Shown here piece by piece: positions 7,053 through 10,864 of a stretch of DNA of 10,864 bases. The notes under the pieces are model-generated. The model saw only the letters and a list, made by a program, of their open reading frames with translations, searched no databases and was not told the DNA's origin. The DNA is from an archaeon (GTDB lineage Archaea; Iainarchaeota; Iainarchaeia; Iainarchaeales; GCA-2688035): positions 1-10,864 of the forward strand of contig JASLNX010000055.1 of NCBI GenBank assembly GCA_030745815.1, read 5' to 3'. A program made the position numbers and the translations under genes. Position 1 is the stretch's first letter. Each line of letters opens with the position of its first letter.

Positions 7053-8515
7053 TACGGTTTCACCATCCTGCTTTCTCTCATCCATTTCAAATCCTTTGCA
7101 AAGAGGTAACGAATATCTTTTACTCCAAGTTTAAACATTGCAAGCCGATCAATTCCCATGCCCCATGCAATGGCTCCGACATCTATTCCAAGTGGCTTAA
7201 CTATTTCAGGCCTAAGCACTCCGCCTCCGGCCAGTTCAATCCAACCAAGCTTTGGGTGTTTGGCGCTAAGCTGAACAGATGGTTCAGTAAAAGGATAATA
7301 GTCCGGGAAGAATTTTACTTCTTCTGCTCCTGCAACTTCAACAGCTATTGTTTCCAAGATGTTTAGTAAGTGCCTGAAGTTTATTCCTTTGCCCACCATA
7401 AAGCCGTCAAATTGGTTGAATTCAACAAGGTGGCTTGCATCAACAACATCTGGTCTGTAGCACCTGTTGATTACAAAGTATTTTCCAGGAATCTCAGCGC
7501 CTTCAACAAGTTGCCGTGCATCAGCTGTTGTTCCGTGTGCTGTTGGCATGAGTTTTGAAGCAATCTTTTCACTCCAGTTGTATCTCCATCCTCGGCTCCC
7601 AGTATTTCCGCCGTTTTCATGCGCCGCCTTAATTTTCGCAACAACGCTTGCTTTTGGAAGCTTTCCATATTGCGGTTGTTTTAATTGGTAAGTGTCTGTC
7701 CAAGTTCTTGCCGGGTGGTTTTGTGGCTGGAACAAAACATCAAAGTTGTAGAATTCTTGCACAATAAGCCTTTCTTTCATTTCTTTAAATCCAAGGTTCA
7801 CAAGTTTTTTCCTCAACTGGTTTAGGAATTGCACATAGGGCTGCCTTTTTCCAATGAAGATTTTTGGAACAGCACCTTGAACATTGTAAGCTCGTTTTGT
7901 TACGTTTCCTAAATTTTGCAAAGTTTTTTCACCGCGCAAGTTAAGCGCAGCTTTTCTGTTAACTTTAATGCTTTCTTCAGCAAGCCCTCGTTTCAAAAGT
8001 TTTGCCCGTTCAGTTCCATCAATTTCTTGCCCTGCTTCAACTGCTTCAAGTGCTTTTTCTAGTGCATAGTTTCCTTCAAGTAAATCTTTTTCAAGGCCGG
8101 TTAGTTCAAGCTCCACTCCTTTTTCTCCTTTTTGAATTGAAATCCACGCGTTCTTTTTTGCCAGGCCCATTGAAGCGTGAAGTTCAGGAGTGTTCAACTG
8201 GCTTTTCTTTTTAACAGCGTCAAGTGTTTCTTTCCCGCTAAGTTCTTTTAGTGCTTGAACAAACATTTTTTCAGGAAGGCCTTTTCTAAGACTTGATTTT
8301 CCTGCAGGGCTTAATTTAATGCATTCCTCTTTGTTTTCTTTTAATTCAATTAGTTCCTTTTCTTTGAGCCACTGTAGCGCTCTTCTAACTGAGTCAATGG
8401 GCAGTCCTGATTGTGTTGAAACATCTTTTGCGCTCTTTTCGTTTGAGGAGTCAAGGGCCTTAAGGGTTTTTTTTTCAATTTCCGAAAGGCTTGCTGCTAA
8501 CTGTGTTAAATCCAA
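7052..8515 (-). CDS. pheS: Phenylalanyl-tRNA synthetase alpha subunit
   Basis: Catalytic chain of PheRS, 487 aa, archaeal/eukaryotic type. The N-terminal third (about 1-190) contains winged-helix-like DNA-binding-fold modules (e.g. SAKDVSTQSGLPIDSVRRAL, 28-47) that contact tRNA. Class II core motifs follow: motif 1 region around QLRKKLVNLGFKEM (233-246), TAHGTTADARQL (325-336), motif 2 RCYRPDVVDASHLVEFNQFDG (within 351-371), which includes the Phe-pocket FNQFDG, and motif 3 GMGIDRLAM (452-460) with R457. The start is TTG at 8515, since no suitable ATG exists before residue 84; GGAG at 8524-8527 lies 8 nt upstream and supports it. First gene of the pheS-pheT operon, divergent from the Nob1-like gene. 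Confidence 0.95.
   Translation of the reverse strand: MDLTQLAASLSEIEKKTLKALDSSNEKSAKDVSTQSGLPIDSVRRALQWLKEKELIELKENKEECIKLSPAGKSSLRKGLPEKMFVQALKELSGKETLDAVKKKSQLNTPELHASMGLAKKNAWISIQKGEKGVELELTGLEKDLLEGNYALEKALEAVEAGQEIDGTERAKLLKRGLAEESIKVNRKAALNLRGEKTLQNLGNVTKRAYNVQGAVPKIFIGKRQPYVQFLNQLRKKLVNLGFKEMKERLIVQEFYNFDVLFQPQNHPARTWTDTYQLKQPQYGKLPKASVVAKIKAAHENGGNTGSRGWRYNWSEKIASKLMPTAHGTTADARQLVEGAEIPGKYFVINRCYRPDVVDASHLVEFNQFDGFMVGKGINFRHLLNILETIAVEVAGAEEVKFFPDYYPFTEPSVQLSAKHPKLGWIELAGGGVLRPEIVKPLGIDVGAIAWGMGIDRLAMFKLGVKDIRYLFAKDLKWMRESRMVKP
7060..7064 (-). promoter_or_regulatory. Shine-Dalgarno for pheT inside pheS
   Basis: GGTGA, read on the minus strand, lies 7 nt before ATG 7052, within the last codons of pheS. 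Together with the TAATG stop/start overlap it decides the pheT start and indicates translational coupling. Confidence 0.6.
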
Positions 8516-8523
8516 AAAAATCT

Positions 8524-8527
8524 CTCC
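8524..8527 (-). promoter_or_regulatory. Shine-Dalgarno supporting the pheS TTG start
   Basis: GGAG, read on the minus strand, is followed by 8 nt (AGATTTTT) and then TTG at 8515. This is the main sequence support for a non-ATG start. Confidence 0.6.
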
Positions 8528-8544
8528 AACGGGTTATAAAGCAA

Positions 8545-8558
8545 TTATTATATAAAAG
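8545..8558. promoter_or_regulatory. Shared TATA-like element between pheS and Nob1-like gene
   Basis: TTATTATATAAAAG is centred near 8552 in the 68-nt gap between divergent starts. It is about 32 nt from the Nob1-like ATG (8584) and about 37 nt from the pheS TTG (8515), leaving a short leader carrying GGAG for pheS. A second, weaker AT box (GGGTTATAAAG, 8531-8541) lies closer to pheS and could be an alternative. Confidence 0.5.
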
Positions 8559-8583
8559 ATTAATAAAAGGTTTATGTGATGGC

Positions 8584-9084
8584 ATGATTCGCCTTATTGA
8601 CTCTGCAGCGGTATTAAATGACCCTGGTTTTTCATTTACGGAAAAAGCCAATTTCTTAACTGTTCCAATGGTTGCTGATGAACTAAGGGATCTTAGAAGC
8701 AGGCATCTTTTAGAGAATGCGCTAAAGAACGGCCTGCTTAAGTTACGGGAGCCGGCGAAAGAGTTTGTTGAAAAAATTACTTCTCTTGCAACGAAGCATG
8801 GCTTTCAAAAACTTAGTAAAACTGATTTTTCACTTCTGGCTCTTGCTATTGAATTAAAGGAATCAGGGGAAGAGTTTGTTTTAGTAAGTGATGATTACAG
8901 TGTGCAGAATTTTTGCAAGCTTCTCGAAATCGCGTTTGAATCAGTTATTCGTGGAAAGATTAAAAAAACAATTTCCTTTTCAAAACGCTGCAGGGGCTGT
9001 GGCAAAGAGTTTCCAAGTTCTTTTACTGATAAAGACTGCCCTGAGTGCGGTTCAAAAGTGGCTTCCACAAAAAAGACTAATTAG
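8584..9084 (+). CDS. nob1: Nob1-like PIN-domain endonuclease with zinc ribbon
   Basis: Archaeal homologue of Nob1, the nuclease that matures the 3' end of 16S rRNA in the small ribosomal subunit; 166 aa. The PIN domain (about 1-125) carries the expected acidic residues: D6 (LIDSAA), E33 (VADELRD), D81 (KTDFSLLALA) and D103/D104 (VSDDYS). A C-terminal zinc ribbon has C136-x2-C139 (CRGCG) and C152-x2-C155 (CPECG). PIN plus ribbon in this order and at this length distinguishes Nob1 from toxin-type PIN proteins, and no antitoxin gene is adjacent. The ATG at 8584 gives MIRLIDSAA; the two nearby out-of-frame ATGs hit stops at once. There is little SD, but a TATA-like box lies about 32 nt upstream. 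The stop overlaps the convergent small membrane gene by 4 bp (TTAG). Confidence 0.9.
   Translation: MIRLIDSAAVLNDPGFSFTEKANFLTVPMVADELRDLRSRHLLENALKNGLLKLREPAKEFVEKITSLATKHGFQKLSKTDFSLLALAIELKESGEEFVLVSDDYSVQNFCKLLEIAFESVIRGKIKKTISFSKRCRGCGKEFPSSFTDKDCPECGSKVASTKKTN
9069..9074 (-). terminator. T6 tract after the membrane operon
   Basis: An A6 run on the plus strand gives T6 on the minus strand, 6 nt past the stop of the last membrane gene and inside the 3' end of the Nob1-like gene. Candidate archaeal T-tract terminator for the four-gene operon; positional inference only. Confidence 0.35.
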
Positions 9085-9251
9085 GCTTCCAGAAGGTATG
9101 ATGTTGCCATCATTCCAAAGACAATTATTGCCCCACTTGTTGATAACAGTGGCCCAAAATCACTGAGTCCAGCCCAGCCTACTACGATCACTGCAATATA
9201 TGCAATGATTGAGAATTTAATTACTCCAAACATCACGTTTCGTTTTGCCAT
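9081..9251 (-). CDS. Small two-helix membrane protein (cassette copy 2)
   Basis: A 56-aa reading frame, MAKRNVMFGV...SYLLEA, last gene of the four-gene membrane operon. Two hydrophobic segments are evident: about residues 8-28 (FGVIKFSIIAYIAVIVVGWAG) and 33-54 (GPLLSTSGAIIVFGMMATSYLL), joined by a short loop. GAGG at 9259-9262 lies 7 nt before the ATG and overlaps the end of the upstream large gene. Size, position and two-helix layout match the 58-aa protein at 9626-9802, with weak residue similarity (the second helix has SGAIIVFGMM against FAGLVLFIGMG). Function unknown. I consider it real because of its SD, composition and repeated cassette order. Confidence 0.7.
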   Translation of the reverse strand: MAKRNVMFGVIKFSIIAYIAVIVVGWAGLSDFGPLLSTSGAIIVFGMMATSYLLEA

Positions 9252-9260
9252 TCTATTGCC

Positions 9261-9625
9261 TCATAAAAAGAACTGAAATATTACTAAAAGTACCCAGAAT
9301 ACAGCAGGCCCAAGAACTCCTTTGTGTTTGTTTACTGTTTTGTTGTCTTCAAATGTAACTATTGCAACATTTGCAATAAATAATGGGAGTTGCAGCATTT
9401 CTGGAATGTGCCATCCAATAAAGTGAACAAATTCAACTATTGCGTAAAGCATCAAAATAAGTATTACCAAAGCATATAGTCTGTTCTTTTTTCTTGCTTG
9501 GAAAAAAACCATTACTGTTGTAAATATAAATATCCAAAGAACATTTGCTTCCACTAGCCAAGTGAACCAGCCAAGTCCAGGTTCAAAACTGCATTAATTA
9601 AATCCATGAACAACATTTTTTTCAT
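9261..9625 (-). CDS. Four-helix membrane protein, frame broken by one missing base (cassette copy 2)
   Basis: Paralogue of the 121-aa gene at 9807-10172. The 3' frame is intact from GTG 9554 to 9261 (97 aa, four hydrophobic segments at about 5-19, 26-47, 54-68 and 79-97). The natural N-terminus lies in another frame: from ATG 9625, MKKMLFMDLINAVLNLD runs into AGSLG and a TAG at 9554-9556. A shift of -1 at about 9573-9577 joins the parts as ...NLDL-GWFTWLVEANVLW..., matching ...SLDLGWFTWLVEHNIIY... of copy 1 and restoring exactly 121 residues. The break is at GGACTTGG, where copy 1 has GACCTTGG, so one C is missing. It is either a recent pseudogene, a sequence error, or a gene expressed by restart at GTG in the TAGTG overlap. 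ATG 9625 directly follows the preceding stop. Function unknown. Confidence 0.7.
9549..9575. repeat. 27-bp direct repeat, copy in the broken gene
   Basis: Identical over 27 bases to 10107-10133. It encodes LGWFTWLVE in the paralogue, and synonymous positions are unchanged in all nine codons although the rest of the two genes has diverged strongly. Its upstream border (minus-strand sense) coincides with the missing base. Confidence 0.9.
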
Positions 9626-9802
9626 CTACCAAGTTATAAGATTTATTTCAAAAAGGCCCATTCCAATGAATAAAACAAGTCCTGCAAATCCAATGAATCC
9701 TGACGAAAAGATGCTGGCGTTGCCTATTTCAAGAAACATTGCAACTATGAATAGCGCAATCATGAAAATAGCTCCAGATATTCCTTTTTTGAACCAGTGC
9801 AT
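9626..9802 (-). CDS. Small two-helix membrane protein (cassette copy 1)
   Basis: A 58-aa reading frame, MHWFKKGISG...FEINLITW, between the two large membrane genes. Hydrophobic segments are at about residues 8-25 (SGAIFMIALFIVAMFL) and 34-53 (SGFIGFAGLVLFIGMGLF), with a short acidic/polar loop (EIGNAS). The SD is excellent: GAGGTGA at 9807-9813 lies 4 nt before ATG 9802 and includes the stop codon of the upstream gene, implying coupled translation. Its own stop TAG (9626-9628) directly abuts the ATG of the next large gene. The basic start MHWFKK suggests the N-terminus stays inside, so both ends would be cytoplasmic. No family is recognised. Real-gene confidence rests on the SD, spacing and duplication. 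Confidence 0.75.
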   Translation of the reverse strand: MHWFKKGISGAIFMIALFIVAMFLEIGNASIFSSGFIGFAGLVLFIGMGLFEINLITW

Positions 9803-9806
9803 TTTT

Positions 9807-9813
9807 TCACCTC
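9807..9813 (-). promoter_or_regulatory. Strong Shine-Dalgarno GAGGTGA for the 58-aa gene
   Basis: A seven-base match to the archaeal anti-SD, overlapping the TGA stop of the 121-aa gene and 4 nt before ATG 9802. The equivalent GAGG is kept at the second cassette junction (9259-9262), where the shared context is TATGAGG. Confidence 0.65.
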
Positions 9814-10172
9814 ATAAAAACATTGAAGACCAGCAAGATTACGACAAATTGTATTTCGCCAACCAAAACTAAGTGCTTTCTTAGGGCTGGGCTGTCTTCA
9901 GCAAATGCCATTACGGCTATTTTTGTAATGTAGTAAATCGCGAGAAAGCTTCCGGCAAAAATTACCATGCCGCTTATAGTTTCCATGTCCACCCAAATCC
10001 AGGCAACAAGTGATAAGAGAATGGTTGCGCCAAGCGCTTTTCTTATATTTCCGTCCCAAAAGAAGAAGCACAGGGTAAAGAACGCAAATGCGTAGATAAT
10101 GTTGTGTTCCACTAGCCAAGTGAACCAGCCAAGGTCTAAACTAAGCAGAGCCTCAAGGAACTGGAAAAACAT
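9807..10172 (-). CDS. Four-helix membrane protein (cassette copy 1)
   Basis: An intact 121-aa membrane protein, first gene of a four-gene operon. An amphipathic, aromatic-rich N-terminus (FLEALLSLDLGWFTWLVE) precedes four hydrophobic segments at about 24-39, 46-61, 67-90 and 100-119. Loops are short; a conserved polar stretch before the last helix (AFAEDSPALRKH) aligns with TFEDNKTVNKHK in copy 2. There are no catalytic motifs, cysteine pairs or known transporter signatures, and I do not recognise the family. The ATG at 10172 has no clear SD but lies about 33 nt from a TATA-like box. Possible roles such as a membrane channel, holin-like protein or assembly factor cannot be told apart from sequence. 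Confidence 0.8.
   Translation of the reverse strand: MFFQFLEALLSLDLGWFTWLVEHNIIYAFAFFTLCFFFWDGNIRKALGATILLSLVAWIWVDMETISGMVIFAGSFLAIYYITKIAVMAFAEDSPALRKHLVLVGEIQFVVILLVFNVFMR
10107..10133. repeat. 27-bp direct repeat, copy in the intact gene
   Basis: Exact match to 9549-9575, 558 bp away in the same orientation. It is read in frame here as LGWFTWLVE. Confidence 0.9.
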
Positions 10173-10199
10173 GCTATCTGTAGATATTGCGCCAAAAGA

Positions 10200-10211
10200 A
10201 GTATTTAAACA
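10200..10211 (-). promoter_or_regulatory. TATA-like box of the membrane operon
   Basis: On the minus strand, GTTTAAATAC (10201-10210) is centred about 33 nt before ATG 10172, which would leave a leader of about 7 nt. It directly abuts the palindrome at 10212-10242, so a protein bound there would be placed against TBP/TFB. Confidence 0.5.
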
Positions 10212-10242
10212 TAACTATTTAACTAAAATGAGTTAATAGTTA
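10212..10242. repeat. Imperfect palindrome between the two membrane loci
   Basis: The left arm TAACTATTTAACT (10212-10224) and right arm AGTTAATAGTTA (10231-10242) pair over 12 bp with one bulged T around the 6-nt loop AAAATG. It includes the TAA stop of the gene at 10240 and lies immediately upstream of the next TATA-like box. It could be an operator for the operon or a hairpin at the mRNA end of the upstream gene; sequence alone does not decide. Confidence 0.75.
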
Positions 10243-10864
10243 GTCTTCGTTTTCCATTCCTGTCAAATCACTGTGTTCTATTATGTAACCCTCTATTTTT
10301 GCAGCAATTGCCTTTCTTTTCCAGAACCAGATAATTGCAATAATAATTGTGAGGGCTATTAGAAGCGGTAAAAATTCGCTTTCCATTAGTCCTACTACGA
10401 TGTCATTTAGGTTGAGCGAGGCAATTTGCTTAAATCTTAAGTAGGTTAGTGAGATAACGTTTGTACTTTTGTAGCCTGTCCAAATAACTCTGTTGCCTAA
10501 AACATTTGCCTCTGGTTTTACTGGCAGTTGTATTTCTGATTGCAAAGGCAGGTCAAGTATTATTGTTACTGCTTCAGGGATAACCCAAAAGCTTCCTTCA
10601 ACAAAACTACTGAAGAATTTTGAATTAAGTGAGTATTCAGTCATTCTGCTTGTTTCATTGGCTTTGTTCATTATTGGTTCGTCAAGAGTGTACTTCATTT
10701 CCAGATACTTGCTTTCGGTTTCAATAAATCCAATGTCGCTTACCATTGCCTGCGTTCCACCACCAATGCTTGGAGTAAACCCTGGGTTAAATTGCTGCCA
10801 TGCAACTAAGTCAACTCCTATTTTTTCTGTTTCAGTTCTAAATGACTCTAAGTGGAAGTCGTTT
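10240..10864 (-). CDS. Unrecognised membrane-anchored protein, C-terminal 207 residues
   Basis: The frame is open to the right edge, so the N-terminus is missing; an ATG at 10746 is internal because the coding pattern continues upstream (DFHLESFRTETEKIGVDL, then a GGGTQAM segment). The visible ectodomain (about 160 residues) is rich in beta-type and polar stretches, with few cysteines. A single hydrophobic helix follows (FLPLLIALTIIIAIIWFW), then a basic stop-transfer KRK and a short acidic cytoplasmic tail ending GMENED. This predicts a type I protein with most of its mass outside the cell. It might be a surface or envelope protein; no family is recognised. It is separated from the membrane operon by 67 nt holding the palindrome and a TATA-like box, so it is probably a separate unit. 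Confidence 0.75.
   Translation of the reverse strand, partial: NDFHLESFRTETEKIGVDLVAWQQFNPGFTPSIGGGTQAMVSDIGFIETESKYLEMKYTLDEPIMNKANETSRMTEYSLNSKFFSSFVEGSFWVIPEAVTIILDLPLQSEIQLPVKPEANVLGNRVIWTGYKSTNVISLTYLRFKQIASLNLNDIVVGLMESEFLPLLIALTIIIAIIWFWKRKAIAAKIEGYIIEHSDLTGMENED

Noticed and set aside
5388..7085. pheT starting at ATG 7085 (565 aa)
   Set aside because: The 11 extra residues are not typical of archaeal PheT, whereas ATG 7052 has a TAATG overlap with pheS and a well-spaced GGTGA.
8584..9084. PIN domain protein as a VapC-type toxin
   Set aside because: The C-terminal zinc ribbon with two CxxC pairs fits Nob1, and no antitoxin-like gene precedes it; the upstream neighbour is divergent pheS.
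9573..9577. Programmed -1 ribosomal frameshifting in the second large membrane gene
   Set aside because: No X-XXY-YYZ slippery site occurs at GGACTTGG and no downstream structure was evident; a one-base deletion or sequence error explains the break more simply.
9606..9872. 88-aa plus-strand reading frame opposite the small membrane gene
   Set aside because: It is antisense to three minus-strand genes that have SD signals and paralogues; its sequence is compositionally unlike a protein and has no start signal.

Overview
The window is a densely packed, AT-rich stretch of an archaeal genome. The gene set supports this: an Orc1/Cdc6 initiator, a clamp-loader large subunit (RFC-L), an archaeal-type PheS-PheT pair, a PIN/zinc-ribbon Nob1-like rRNA-processing nuclease, an archaeal YchF/Obg-type GTPase with a TGS domain, and TATA-like boxes about 25-32 nt upstream of start codons that mostly lack a Shine-Dalgarno (SD) sequence. 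The compact layout and several small unrecognised proteins would suit a small-genome (DPANN-like) archaeon, but that placement is inference.

Layout. Positions 1-356 hold the 3' part of an unrecognised basic, helical protein. It converges on an endonuclease IV-like TIM-barrel gene (349-1170, minus), which is divergent from orc1/cdc6 (1230-2378, plus). A 99-aa unknown gene follows (2435-2734, plus) and converges on the YchF-like GTPase gene (2731-3927, minus). That gene is divergent from RFC-L (3990-5387, plus), which abuts the end of a pheS-pheT operon (8515 to 5388, minus). pheS is divergent from the Nob1-like gene (8584-9084, plus). The part up to about 9.1 kb is therefore an information-processing neighbourhood covering replication, repair, tRNA charging, ribosome maturation and translation GTPase functions. 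Three divergent pairs each share one central TATA-like element, and all four convergent pairs overlap or abut.

From 9081 to 10172 (minus) the character changes to a four-gene membrane-protein operon. It is a tandem duplication of a two-gene cassette: a four-helix protein of about 121 aa followed by a two-helix protein of 56-58 aa, then both again. The two small genes are shorter than most ORF cut-offs. The second large copy has a broken frame. Its N-terminal and C-terminal parts are both recognisable against the first copy, but they are joined one base short, exactly at the edge of a 27-bp stretch that is identical between the copies. No function can be assigned to this cassette.

The right edge (10240-10864, minus) holds the C-terminal 207 residues of an unrecognised membrane-anchored protein with an extracytoplasmic domain and one C-terminal membrane helix. 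A strong 12-bp imperfect palindrome lies between it and the membrane operon promoter. No tRNA, rRNA, CRISPR array, transposon or replication origin was seen, and no stretch over 300 bases lacks a gene.
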